The notes under the pieces were generated by a model, which worked only from the letters and a program-made list of their open reading frames with translations, did no database searches and was not told where the DNA came from. From Sphaerimonospora thailandensis (GTDB lineage Bacteria; Actinomycetota; Actinomycetes; Streptosporangiales; Streptosporangiaceae): DNA of 64,000 nucleotides. The stretch spans positions 62,001 through 126,000 of the forward strand of contig NZ_BOOG01000018.1 of NCBI RefSeq assembly GCF_016863115.1, read 5' to 3'. The translations under genes were made by a program, and so were the position numbers. Shown here piece after piece: positions 25,001 through 33,835 of the stretch. Each line of letters begins with the position of its first letter. Position 1 is the first letter of the stretch.

Positions 25001-27580
25001 ATGGCTGACCCTCGGTATGGTGCATACTGCCTCTCCGATCCGGAGTTCTATGATCGGATGGACCGACTTACTTCTGCGGCGGATGAGTTGGCTGTTCACC
25101 AGATGCCACTGCCGGCAGGATGGGCGAGAGAGACTCTGGGGCCGTGGATTACCTACCGGCCTTCGGCGGTGGATATACCATCACAAGGATGGAAGGTTCA
25201 CGCATCGGCGACGGCGCGAAACGCACAGCGGGTGGCTTCCGCCGTGTGGGACTATTGCACGGGCAACGGTATCGCTTTCAAAGTCACCGCAGGCGTCAAG
25301 GAGTACATCTACAGCAACTCCAAGTACGCTGACCGGTCGGCCGGCGGAAAGCTGGCTGTGATCTATCCGACAGACGAAGCGCAGCTGGAGAAGGTCCTCA
25401 CTGAAATGGGATCGGTTCTTCAAGGTGAGGAAGGGCCGTACGTGCTAAGTGACCTTCGTTGGAAGGACGGCCCGCTGTACGTCAGATACGGCGCGTTTCT
25501 GGAACGGACACACGTCGACGAGAATGGTGTGGTGAGGTCTGTCATCGCGGACCCTCGCGGTAATCTTGTTCCCGATCCTCGAGGCCCTGTATTCAGTCCG
25601 CCAGACTGGGTGCACATCCCCGATTTCCTACTGGGAGAGCTTGAACGGCGCGGAGAATCGAAGGTCGAGGATTTTCCTTACCAGATAGTCGATGCGCTGC
25701 ACTTCTCCAACGGGGGTGGCGTATACGAAGGCAGGGACCGCGCGACGGGGCGTAGGCTCCTGATCAAAGAGGCGCGTCCGTATGCGGGCCTGGATACGGC
25801 CGGACGTGATGCGGTCATGCGCCTGCGGGCCGAGCGGGACGTCCTGGAGCAGTTGCAAGGTCTCCCATGCGTTCCCGAACTGGTGAATTACTGCACTCTG
25901 GGCGACCACGAGTTCCTGATCGAGGAGTTCGTCGAGGGGACACCGCTCAATCGGCTCTACGCCGTGAAGACTCCCCTGACTGGCGATCTACGCAATCGGG
26001 CCGAAGTCTCTGAGTACCGCCGGTGGGCTGTGCGTGTGTGGGAGTCGGTCGCCGCCTCGGTACGGGCGGTGAACGGCAGAGGGATCATATTCGGCGACCT
26101 CCATCCTTTCAACATCATCGTTTTCGATAACGGAGAGGAGATACGTACAACCCTTGTCGACTTCGAGGTGAGCTGGCGGGTGGGCGAGGAGCGGCAGATC
26201 ACGCTGGAGCACCCAGGATTCGGAGCGCCGAGGGACAGGCAGGGAACCGATGTCGACGAGTATGCACTGGCTGCCCTGAAGCTCTCCCTCTTCGTGCCGT
26301 TGACGATGCTCGTCCGGTTGAACGTGGAGAAGGCCGGTCACCTCGCCGTAATGATCGCTAAGACCTTCGATGTGCCGCAGAGCTTTCTGGATGACGCCGT
26401 CGCGACGGTCTCCGGCGCTGGCCGGGAAGGCCATGGAAGGTCCAACGATCTCGGTATCGAACTATCAGCCGAGTCGTGGCCGCACACGCGGGACTCTATG
26501 AAGCGGGCGATTCTCGCTAGCGCATCCCTCGACCGCACAGATCGTCTCTTCCCCGGAGATATCGCGCAGTTTGCCGAGGGTGGGGGATTGGCGTTCGCCT
26601 GTGGAGCGGCCGGCATCCTCTGGGCGATGGATATCGCCGACGCGGGGCGTTACCAGGCGGGGGAGCGCTGGCTCATCGAACAGGCGCTGCGCGATCCAGG
26701 CCGGCTTCCGGGTGGTTTCTACGACGGTGCTCACGGGGTCGCCTACGCGCTGTGGAAGCTTGGTCACGGTGATGCGGCGACGGATCTGCTGCGCAGCAAG
26801 ATGAAGGACGACTGGGAACGGTACGGCAACGGCCTCTACGACGGCTTGGCCGGAATGGGACTCAACTGGCTGGCATTCGCCGACGGCACCGGTGACGGGG
26901 CGTACCTGGATCGAGCGGCGCGGATCGCCGACATCTTGCGGCGACGCCTCGGCGGGCCGGAGGACGTGCCGGAGACGAGCGGTGGGGAGGGGCCTGTCGC
27001 CGGGCTCATGCACGGGTCGTCCGGAATCGCGCTTTTCCTGGTGCACATGTTCGAACACACGGGTGAAGAGGCATACCTGAAAAGCGCCCGGACGGCCTTT
27101 GACCAGGACCTCCGCCGATGTGTCGTCGATGACCGCGGAGCGCTCGTGGTCAACGAGGGATGGCGGTCGGTACCGTACCTTCGTGTCGGCAGTATCGGAA
27201 TAGGATTCGCGCTCCGCCACTACCTGCGAGTCCGTCATGACGACGAGCTCCAGAAGAAGCTATCAATGATTCAGACGGCGGCTCAGTCTGACTTCTATGT
27301 ATTTTCCGGCCTATTCGATGGCAGGGCCGGGATGCTCCTGTTCAACGCGACCGCGGGGCAGGCTCGCAGGCCGCTGGAGAATGACGCGGTCATGGCACAG
27401 GCACGAGGCTTGGACTGGCACTCACTTCGGCGTGACGAAGATATCGTGTTCCCCGGAAACGAGCTGCTCCGCTACTCCATGGATCTCGCGACCGGCTCCG
27501 CCGGCGTCATGCTGGCGCTCGCGGCGGCGAACGGCATCCGCAGAGATGGTGAGACCGTCTGTCTTCCGTTCCTGTCCTGA
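25001..27580 (+). CDS. lanKC: Class III lanthipeptide synthetase LanKC
   Basis: Trifunctional enzyme of 859 residues. N-terminal phosphoserine lyase-like domain (about 1-210), Ser/Thr kinase domain (about 225-450) with Gly loop NGGGVYEG, catalytic loop GDLHPFN (about 364-370) and metal DFE, and a LanC-like cyclase (about 515-859) with GxxG turns (YDGAHGV, YDGLAGM, FDGRAGM). The zinc-site CHG of LanC and class IV enzymes reads MHG (Met670), so this is class III. It dehydrates Ser residues of the peptide encoded at 27660 and forms lanthionine or labionin rings. ATG 25001; ribosome site weak. Confidence 0.93.
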   Translation: MADPRYGAYCLSDPEFYDRMDRLTSAADELAVHQMPLPAGWARETLGPWITYRPSAVDIPSQGWKVHASATARNAQRVASAVWDYCTGNGIAFKVTAGVKEYIYSNSKYADRSAGGKLAVIYPTDEAQLEKVLTEMGSVLQGEEGPYVLSDLRWKDGPLYVRYGAFLERTHVDENGVVRSVIADPRGNLVPDPRGPVFSPPDWVHIPDFLLGELERRGESKVEDFPYQIVDALHFSNGGGVYEGRDRATGRRLLIKEARPYAGLDTAGRDAVMRLRAERDVLEQLQGLPCVPELVNYCTLGDHEFLIEEFVEGTPLNRLYAVKTPLTGDLRNRAEVSEYRRWAVRVWESVAASVRAVNGRGIIFGDLHPFNIIVFDNGEEIRTTLVDFEVSWRVGEERQITLEHPGFGAPRDRQGTDVDEYALAALKLSLFVPLTMLVRLNVEKAGHLAVMIAKTFDVPQSFLDDAVATVSGAGREGHGRSNDLGIELSAESWPHTRDSMKRAILASASLDRTDRLFPGDIAQFAEGGGLAFACGAAGILWAMDIADAGRYQAGERWLIEQALRDPGRLPGGFYDGAHGVAYALWKLGHGDAATDLLRSKMKDDWERYGNGLYDGLAGMGLNWLAFADGTGDGAYLDRAARIADILRRRLGGPEDVPETSGGEGPVAGLMHGSSGIALFLVHMFEHTGEEAYLKSARTAFDQDLRRCVVDDRGALVVNEGWRSVPYLRVGSIGIGFALRHYLRVRHDDELQKKLSMIQTAAQSDFYVFSGLFDGRAGMLLFNATAGQARRPLENDAVMAQARGLDWHSLRRDEDIVFPGNELLRYSMDLATGSAGVMLALAAANGIRRDGETVCLPFLS

Positions 27581-27620
27581 CCCATACAGGCTTCCGGGGC
27601 CGCCCGGTTCCGGAGAAGTT

Positions 27621-27641
27621 CCTTCTTCAACCTGAAGAAGG
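27621..27641 (+). promoter_or_regulatory. Hairpin between lanKC and the precursor gene
   Basis: Perfect 9-bp stem CCTTCTTCA / TGAAGAAGG with an ACC loop, 40 bases after the lanKC stop and 7 bases before the AGGAG of the precursor gene. It may act as a processing site or 5' stabiliser that raises precursor mRNA over synthetase mRNA. Confidence 0.5.
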
Positions 27642-27659
27642 AAGAGAAAGGAGATAGAG

Positions 27660-27791
27660 ATGTCCGTGTACGACCTGCAGGGCATGGCCGCCCAGTCCCA
27701 CTCGGTGGGTGCCCTCGCCAACAGCGGTGTCAGCTGGTGGTCCTGTGGAGACCACAAGCCGAGCGAGATCTCGCTCTTCGCCTGCGGTTGA
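27660..27791 (+). CDS. lanA: Class III lanthipeptide precursor (two labionin motifs)
   Basis: Peptide of 43 residues with an excellent ribosome site (AAAGGAG, 6-7 bases upstream). The leader holds the class III recognition motif, VYDLQGM (residues 3-9). The core contains two exact SxxSxxxC motifs: Ser22-Ser25-Cys29 (SGVSWWSC) and Ser35-Ser38-Cys42 (SEISLFAC). Each can form a labionin as in labyrinthopeptins, whose second ring also ends SLFAC. Unlike labyrinthopeptin A2 the rings are joined by GDHKP and there are no extra cysteines for a disulfide. The likely leader/core border is near residue 20. The order synthetase-precursor-transporters matches the lab cluster. Confidence 0.93.
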   Translation: MSVYDLQGMAAQSHSVGALANSGVSWWSCGDHKPSEISLFACG

Positions 27792-27869
27792 TCCATCGGG
27801 CAGTGCCCATTGAGCGAGAGACGGCAGATCTCAGGGTTGCCCGTCGTCTCTCGGTGATGAAATGAAGAG

Positions 27870-27904
27870 GGCGGGTGGTCCAGGTGATAGCTGGACCACC
27901 CGCC
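27870..27904 (+). terminator. Strong hairpin between the precursor and transport genes
   Basis: Perfect 14-bp stem GGCGGGTGGTCCAG / CTGGACCACCCGCC with loop GTGATAG, 78 bases after the precursor stop. A weaker imperfect hairpin (GAGAGAC/GTCTCTC arms) lies just before it at about 27812-27853. Together they probably terminate most transcripts, leaving the export genes at lower level. Confidence 0.75.
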
Positions 27905-27942
27905 TTCCGAAGGTTAGCAAGGTCGGCTAGCGAGGAGACGGG

Positions 27943-28728
27943 ATGACGGCGGAACGTTCGGTGAGGAAAGCAGGACCTGCGAGAGTGGACACGCCCCAAA
28001 ATCCCGTCGTTCTGTTGGCCGATGTGGATGTCACGTACGGAACGGGGTCGGCGGCTGTGGTCGCCCTGCGGAAGGTGAACATCTCCTTCACGGCCGCGGA
28101 GTTCACCGCGGTCATGGGCCCCTCCGGCTCGGGCAAGAGCACCCTGCTGAAATGCGCAGCCGGGTTGATGAGTCCCACATCTGGATCTGTCCGCCTCGGC
28201 GACCTGGAGCTGACGGCAATGCCAGAGGCGGAGCTCGCGGTGGTGCGCCGACGGAAGATCGGGTTTGTGTTTCAGGCGTTCAACCTGCTGCCCGCCCTGA
28301 CCGCCGAGGAGAACATCACCCTGCCGTCGCTGCTGGACAAGCGCGAGATCGACAGGGAGTGGCTGGCCGAACTCATCAGGAAGTTCGGCCTCGAGGAGCG
28401 GACGGGGCATCGCCCCCACGAACTGTCCGGCGGGCAGCAACAGCGGGTAGCCGTCTGCCGGGCGCTGCTGGGCCGTCCCGACGTGATCTTCGCCGACGAG
28501 CCGACCGGCGCTCTGGACAGCCACGCAGGTCAGCAGGTCCTCGACGGGCTGCGGACGGCCGTGGACACCATGGGCCAAAGCGTCGTCATGGTGACGCACA
28601 ACCCAGTGGCCGCCGCGCACGCCGACCGGGTGGTGTTCCTGGCCGACGGTACGGTCGTCGACAAGCTGGAGAAACCCACAAGCGATGCAGTCGCCTCCCG
28701 TATGAACAGGCTGGAGCGACGCGCATGA
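27943..28728 (+). CDS. ABC transporter ATP-binding protein (MacB/LolD type) of the lanthipeptide cluster
   Basis: ATPase of 261 residues with Walker A GPSGSGKST, Q loop FQAFNLLPALTAEEN, signature LSGGQQQR, Walker B VIFADEPTGALD and switch His in VTHN. The sequence is of the MacB/LolD group that works with FtsX-type permeases, and such a permease begins inside its stop codon. GAGGAG lies 7 bases before the ATG. In the lab cluster comparable genes follow the precursor and serve export or self-protection; the same is inferred here. Confidence 0.92.
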   Translation: MTAERSVRKAGPARVDTPQNPVVLLADVDVTYGTGSAAVVALRKVNISFTAAEFTAVMGPSGSGKSTLLKCAAGLMSPTSGSVRLGDLELTAMPEAELAVVRRRKIGFVFQAFNLLPALTAEENITLPSLLDKREIDREWLAELIRKFGLEERTGHRPHELSGGQQQRVAVCRALLGRPDVIFADEPTGALDSHAGQQVLDGLRTAVDTMGQSVVMVTHNPVAAAHADRVVFLADGTVVDKLEKPTSDAVASRMNRLERRA

Positions 28729-31214
28729 TACGCCTGGCGTGGCGCACGATCACCAAGACCAGGAGCACTGTCGTCGGCGCGTTCGCCACGCTCGCGCTCA
28801 CCGGAGCGCTCATCTGCGGAATCGGGTTCCTGCTGGACTCCGGACGGCACTCCCACCTTCCCACGGAGCGGTACGGCGGTGTGCCGATCGTGGTCCATCC
28901 GAAAGACCCGGACATGCGCCGAGGCGCCATCCCTGACGACCTGCTCACCGACCTGCAACGCGTTCAGGGCGTGGAACGGCTGGTTCCTGAACGGACCTTC
29001 CCGGTGAGCCTTCTCGACGATCGGGGGAACCCGGTAGCCGTACCCGGTGCGCGATCGCTCGGCCATGCTTGGGACAGTTCGGTGCTCACGCCGTTCACGG
29101 TTCGGACGGGAGCGCCGCCTTCGAATGAGAACGAGGTCGTCCTGGACGCCCGGCTCGCGGAGCGGAGCGCGGCGCGCCCGGGTCAGTGGGTCATCCTGTC
29201 CGTCAACGGCACCACTGGCAGGTTCCGCGTCGCGGGGGTCGCGAGCGCTGCGGCCGGAGCGGACTGGATCTATCAATCGGCTGTCTTCTTTCACCCCACG
29301 CAGGCCGTACGGCTGAGCGGTACGGGGAACCACGTGGATGCGGTGGGTGTCTATCCGGCCGCGGGCTCCGACACGCTCGTCCTGGCTCGGAGGCTGGACA
29401 GCGTGATCGCTTCCCGGTCTCTTCTGAAGGTGTCGAGGGGAGAGGACCTCGGAGCGGCCGAAGGCAATCTACGTGATGATGCCTCGACGAGTGAATCCGC
29501 AGTCATCACCGTGGCGGTTTTCACGGTGATGCTCTCCGCCGTCGTCCTCACGGGGGCGATGGGTCTGTCCGTGCGACGCAGAGGGCAGCAGATCACACTG
29601 CTGCGTGCGATCGGAGCGACCCCCCGTCAAATCCGGGCGATGCTCGCAGGCGAGGGCCTCCTGATGGCCGTCCTCGCCATGGTGGTCGCTGTGCCGGTGG
29701 GGGCTCTGGTAGCGAACGGGCTGGCCATGTTCTTTGTCGGCATCGGCGCTCTGAGTCCCGCCTTCCGGCTCTCCTACGGGATAGCACCTCCGCTGGAGGC
29801 GGCGGGGATCATCCTGGTGGTTGCTCAGCTCGTCGCGTTGGGCGCCACCCGGCGGGCACTGGCCCATCGCCCTGAGGACGTCATCGGTGAGGTGCAGACG
29901 GAGGGGCGCCGCGTTGGGAGATGGCGGACCGGGATCGGCCTGGTTGCGCTGGCCGGTGCGGGTGCGATGTTCGTTCTGCTCGCCGGTACGGAGGCGGGTG
30001 CCGGAGCAGCCAGCCTGCTTCTTGGGCTCCTCCTGCTCACACTGGTCGCGTTCGGGCTTCTCGGACCCTGGCTGATAATGGGGGTCGCGGCCGCGGGTCG
30101 CCGGAGAGTGCGGCGCAGCGCCTTGGGTTTCCTCGCCGTGGCCAACATGTCGTTCAGCCACCGCCGTTATGCTTCGGTCGCGATTCCCCTGATGGTTGGG
30201 TCGATCCTGGGCGGGGTGCTCCTGGGCATCCAGCCGGTGACAGATCAGCGGATCGCGGAAGAGGGCCGCTCCCACATGCACGGCAGCTATGTCATGACAA
30301 GTGACGGTGGGCTCGCGGAGGCGGTCCGGTCCGCCATCGAGAAGATTCCCGGGGTGGCTGCCGCAGTCGGCCTCGAAGGTCTCCTGCTTCCGACATCACT
30401 GGTCACCGCCGAAGCCCGGGGCCTGGATCGGATCGAGGTGGTGTCCGGTTCCGTCTCCGACATCGCCGACCTGCGATTGACGAAGGGATCACTGGCCGAG
30501 ATGGGGGCCGAAACGGTCGCCGTCAGCACCGCCTATGCCGTCGAACGGAAAGTCACGGTCGGCGACCGGATCGCCATCGTCGCCCCCGGGCAACCGCAGC
30601 CGGTCACACTGCGAGTCACCGCGATCTACGAAAGATACGCCTGGCTCGGAGACGTGCTGGTGGACGTTCGCGCTCTTACCGGCAAGTTTCCGGTCGCTAC
30701 GTACTCTTCTATACATGTACGGCTCACTCCGGGCGGTGATCCGGCCCGCATCGCGGCTGATCTGGGCCGTGCCGGCGGGACCCCGTCATCAATCAAGGTG
30801 AGCGACCAAGACGAATGGCGACGCTGGCTCAGGGACGAGAACAGCAGGTCCAACCAACCGTCGCAACTGCTGATCCTGGTTTTCGTGGCATTCCTGGTGC
30901 TGGCGTCGGCGAACAACCTGCTCGGCTCGTTCGGCGGCAGGGGCGCGGAACTGGACAGCCTTCGGCATCTCGGCGGTACACGGGCGCAGATCCGTACGAT
31001 GCTCGCCTGGGAGTCGGTACTCGTTACAGGTACCGCCTTGGCTGTCGGTGCGGCGGTTACCGTGGCTCTTCTGACCCCGTTCTCGCTGAACGCCGGTGTG
31101 GGATTTCCGCCGATTCCCGCCTCCCTCCTGGTCACGATCGTCAGCGGACCTGTCGCCGTGATGCTCGCAGCCCTCGTGTTCGGCGTGTGGATCACTAGAG
31201 AGGTGACGAGGTGA
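28725..31214 (+). CDS. FtsX/MacB-type ABC permease of the lanthipeptide cluster
   Basis: Permease of 829 residues. An N-terminal membrane helix (about 15-37) is followed by a large extracytoplasmic domain (about 40-255), a first FtsX unit with three helices (about 262-370; VRRRGQQITLLRAIGATPRQI), a helix pair, a second extracytoplasmic domain, and a second FtsX unit at the C terminus (about 710-825; LDSLRHLGGTRAQIRTML). Two FtsX units in one chain are typical of actinobacterial MacB-like exporters. ATGA overlap with the ATPase and GTGA overlap with the next ABC gene give a coupled set of three. Confidence 0.9.
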   Translation: MIRLAWRTITKTRSTVVGAFATLALTGALICGIGFLLDSGRHSHLPTERYGGVPIVVHPKDPDMRRGAIPDDLLTDLQRVQGVERLVPERTFPVSLLDDRGNPVAVPGARSLGHAWDSSVLTPFTVRTGAPPSNENEVVLDARLAERSAARPGQWVILSVNGTTGRFRVAGVASAAAGADWIYQSAVFFHPTQAVRLSGTGNHVDAVGVYPAAGSDTLVLARRLDSVIASRSLLKVSRGEDLGAAEGNLRDDASTSESAVITVAVFTVMLSAVVLTGAMGLSVRRRGQQITLLRAIGATPRQIRAMLAGEGLLMAVLAMVVAVPVGALVANGLAMFFVGIGALSPAFRLSYGIAPPLEAAGIILVVAQLVALGATRRALAHRPEDVIGEVQTEGRRVGRWRTGIGLVALAGAGAMFVLLAGTEAGAGAASLLLGLLLLTLVAFGLLGPWLIMGVAAAGRRRVRRSALGFLAVANMSFSHRRYASVAIPLMVGSILGGVLLGIQPVTDQRIAEEGRSHMHGSYVMTSDGGLAEAVRSAIEKIPGVAAAVGLEGLLLPTSLVTAEARGLDRIEVVSGSVSDIADLRLTKGSLAEMGAETVAVSTAYAVERKVTVGDRIAIVAPGQPQPVTLRVTAIYERYAWLGDVLVDVRALTGKFPVATYSSIHVRLTPGGDPARIAADLGRAGGTPSSIKVSDQDEWRRWLRDENSRSNQPSQLLILVFVAFLVLASANNLLGSFGGRGAELDSLRHLGGTRAQIRTMLAWESVLVTGTALAVGAAVTVALLTPFSLNAGVGFPPIPASLLVTIVSGPVAVMLAALVFGVWITREVTR

Positions 31215-33085
31215 CAGCGGATAGTGGCTTGCTGACTCCGTCCTTACTTCTGAGGCCTTTCCGGACCAGGATTCTGTTTCTCCTGTCGGTGGTCGCCGTC
31301 AACGCGGTGCTCGCCGTCGTGCCGGCGATGCTCGGGCAGCGACTTATCGACGAAGGGGTGCTGGAACACGACCTGTGGCGAATCGGCATCCTGGGCTCTG
31401 CGCTGGTGGCTGTGGGGATCCTGGCAGCGGGGACGACCTTGGTCGAGCGGAGACTGAGATTGAGTCTCGGCGAGGGGGTGGTGGCGACGCTGCGCGTCGA
31501 TCTCTTCGACCATCTCCAACGACAGTCCGCCGGATTCTTCGCCGCATCCAGGACCGGGGCGGTCGTTGCCCGACTCCATGGAGACGTTCAGGGCATACGC
31601 AATGTGATTCACCGTACGCTCCCCACGGTGGCATCCGCGTTGATGACGCTGGTGTTCGCGGGGACCGCGATCATCCTGATCGAGTGGCGGGTAGCTCTCG
31701 CGGTTCTCCTCCTCGCACCGGTCGTATACGGGTTGACAATGGTCTTCGGCAGAGCCCAGCGCCCTCTTGCCCAGCAGGCGCTGGTGGCGACTGCCGATCT
31801 GGACGCGATGGCCGCCGAACGGCTGAGCCCGGGCGGAGCAGAGATCATCCGTCTTTTCGGTGACCGGGACAGGGAGGTCGATCACTTCCGGGGCCGGGCT
31901 CATCGCCTTCGTGATGTGTCGGTCCGTGCCGGGATGATCGAGGCGCGGCTTGGAGTGTCTCTGACCCTGTTGATCGCACTCGTCACCGCGGCTGTTTATG
32001 TCGTGGGTGGGCTTCTGACCACAGTAGGTCACATGTCCGTCGGCGGACTGGTGGCGATGATCGCTCTAATCGCGGGCGTCTACGGGCCTATCACCGCACT
32101 GCCTGGAGCCAAGTTGGAACTGGTCGCGGGGAAGGTCAGTTTTGAGCGTATACAGGAAGTCCTGGATTTCCCTCCTGCGGTCACAGAGCAGCCCAGGGCG
32201 CGGCCGGTTCACGGTTCCTCTGTCACTTTCTCAGATGTGGGCTTCTCATACCCACCGAGGGAATCGAGCGTGCTCGCTTCACTGAGCGTCGAAACTGAGG
32301 AAGGAGCGATGGCGGCGCGTGGCGGTCGTGCCAGAGTCCTCGATGGGATGAGCTTCAGCGTGAGGGCGGGTACCACGGTAGGGATCGTTGGCCGTTCCGG
32401 CACCGGCAAGTCGACGATCGCCCGTCTGCTGACAAGATCATGGGATGTCGATTCGGGTCGGATCGAGATCGGGGGTCAAGATGTACGTGCTGTGACCCTG
32501 TCCTCCCTTCGTCAAGCCGTCGGTGTCGTGACGCAGGATATCTTCCTGTTCAACGACACCGTCAGGGCGAATCTGCTGCTTGCGTCTCCTCGTGCGGACG
32601 AGGACGAGATCGTACGCGCATGCCGTACCGCTCAGTTGTGGGATGTGATCAAGAAGCTTCCCGACGGACTCGACACCGTGCTCGGGGATCGGGGAGTCCA
32701 TCTGTCCGGTGGAGAGCGTCAAAGACTGGCGATAGCCCGCCTGATCCTCAAGGCGCCCGAGATCGTCGTCCTGGACGAGGCGACCGCCCACCTTGACACT
32801 GTCACTGAGAAAGCGATTCAGAAGGCACTCCGGCCGTTCCTGGAGGGGCGAACCTGCCTGGTGATCGCTCACCGACTGTCCACGATTCGTGACGCGGACC
32901 AGATCCTGGTCGTTGACGATGGACGTCTCGCCGAACAGGGAACTCACGACGGACTGATGCGGCGCGGTGGTCTGTACAGTCGACTTGTACGCGAGGCCGA
33001 CGACGCGGATCTGGGCAGGGGCGCGATCGATGGGTGTCACCGCTGCCTTCACACTCATGGCGAACCCGTTAGCCGAGGTGCATGA
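31211..33085 (+). CDS. ABC exporter with fused membrane and ATPase domains (no peptidase domain)
   Basis: Half-transporter of 624 residues: six-helix membrane domain (about 15-300) and ATPase domain (about 335-585) with Walker A GRSGTGKST, signature HLSGGERQR, Walker B EIVVLDEAT and switch His AHRLS. There is no N-terminal C39 peptidase domain, so it cannot remove the leader itself. About 25 extra residues (ESSVLASLSVETEEGAM and following) are inserted between the first strand and the start of the ATPase core. Likely exports the modified lanthipeptide. GTG start in a GTGA overlap with the permease. The C terminus has an unusual Cys/His stretch, GCHRCLHTHG. Confidence 0.9.
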   Translation: MTADSGLLTPSLLLRPFRTRILFLLSVVAVNAVLAVVPAMLGQRLIDEGVLEHDLWRIGILGSALVAVGILAAGTTLVERRLRLSLGEGVVATLRVDLFDHLQRQSAGFFAASRTGAVVARLHGDVQGIRNVIHRTLPTVASALMTLVFAGTAIILIEWRVALAVLLLAPVVYGLTMVFGRAQRPLAQQALVATADLDAMAAERLSPGGAEIIRLFGDRDREVDHFRGRAHRLRDVSVRAGMIEARLGVSLTLLIALVTAAVYVVGGLLTTVGHMSVGGLVAMIALIAGVYGPITALPGAKLELVAGKVSFERIQEVLDFPPAVTEQPRARPVHGSSVTFSDVGFSYPPRESSVLASLSVETEEGAMAARGGRARVLDGMSFSVRAGTTVGIVGRSGTGKSTIARLLTRSWDVDSGRIEIGGQDVRAVTLSSLRQAVGVVTQDIFLFNDTVRANLLLASPRADEDEIVRACRTAQLWDVIKKLPDGLDTVLGDRGVHLSGGERQRLAIARLILKAPEIVVLDEATAHLDTVTEKAIQKALRPFLEGRTCLVIAHRLSTIRDADQILVVDDGRLAEQGTHDGLMRRGGLYSRLVREADDADLGRGAIDGCHRCLHTHGEPVSRGA

Positions 33086-33145
33086 AGCACGCCGCCTATA
33101 TTCGTCGGACTACAACGCCACTGGTTGCCGCCGAGTCCAAAGGAA

Positions 33146-33181
33146 CCCCGCCCCCGGCCGCTGGGATGGCCGGAGGCGGGG
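33146..33181. terminator. Terminator at the end of the lanthipeptide operon
   Basis: A 14-bp stem with one mismatch (CCCCGCCCCCGGCC / GGCCGGAGGCGGGG) and an 8-base loop, followed by a TTGGTTTT stretch. It lies between convergent genes and can serve both strands. Confidence 0.7.
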
Positions 33182-33226
33182 CGGGGGTTGGTTTTCCGGA
33201 GTAGTCGTGGTTTCCGGAGTGGTCTG

Positions 33227-33835
33227 TCAGTTCACCTTGTGCAGGTAGTGGGTGGAGGCCCAGCCCTCCCGGCCGTTCGCTGCCTTCACCGCGGCCCAGC
33301 CGTGCCTGCTGCCGCAGGATCCGACGAACCGCCCGTCGGCCACCCGCAGCCTGCCCACCGGCCGGTAGCGGACGCTCGGACCCCTGCGGACGTTGAGGTA
33401 GCCCTTGTTGTGCACCTTCCTGAGCTGGTAGGCGCACGCGAGGTCGGGAATCCTGATCGCGGGGGTGGAATGCACCCTGTGCAGGTAGCGAGCGTGCGCC
33501 CAGCCGAGCCTGCCGTTCCTGGTCTTGACCGCCACCCAGCCTCTCGACGCTGAGCAGGCACCGGCGAAGCGGCCATTGGCCATGGTCAGCCTGCCCACCG
33601 GCCGATGTTTCACCCCCGGGCCTCTGCGTACGTTGAGGAAGCTGGAGTGGCGGACGTGCCGCACCTTGTAGGCGCAGGTGAGCGCCGGGCGATGCGCCTG
33701 CACGGTGGTTCCGGTCTTCATGGACTGGGGATCGGGGCGGGCCGCGTCGGCCTGGGCGGACGGGCTCGAAATCATGAGCCACCCCGCCGTGGCGCAGGCC
33801 GTGAGCACGGGGATGATCCGTTTGGCGATCGTCAC
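33227..33835 (-). CDS. Secreted protein with two bacterial SH3 domains
   Basis: Protein of 202 residues with a signal peptide (KRIIPVLTACATAGWLMISS and an Ala-rich cleavage site SAQADA), then two SH3b domains (about 50-115 and 130-200). Each has the motif LNVRRGP followed by RPVGRL, a Cys pair (CAYK/CAYQ and GACS/GSCG) and a closing GWA-YLH element. Such domains bind cell-wall peptides. GTG 33835 has GGAG upstream. It stands alone, convergent with the lanthipeptide operon, and is probably not part of it. Confidence 0.85.
   Translation of the reverse strand: MTIAKRIIPVLTACATAGWLMISSPSAQADAARPDPQSMKTGTTVQAHRPALTCAYKVRHVRHSSFLNVRRGPGVKHRPVGRLTMANGRFAGACSASRGWVAVKTRNGRLGWAHARYLHRVHSTPAIRIPDLACAYQLRKVHNKGYLNVRRGPSVRYRPVGRLRVADGRFVGSCGSRHGWAAVKAANGREGWASTHYLHKVN

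Noticed and set aside
25001-27580. Class IV (LanL) synthetase
   Set aside because: The cyclase domain lacks the zinc-ligand Cys (MHG instead of CHG) and the precursor has class III motifs.
31211-33085. Bifunctional LanT with leader peptidase
   Set aside because: The N terminus goes straight into membrane helices; no C39 Cys/His motif is present.
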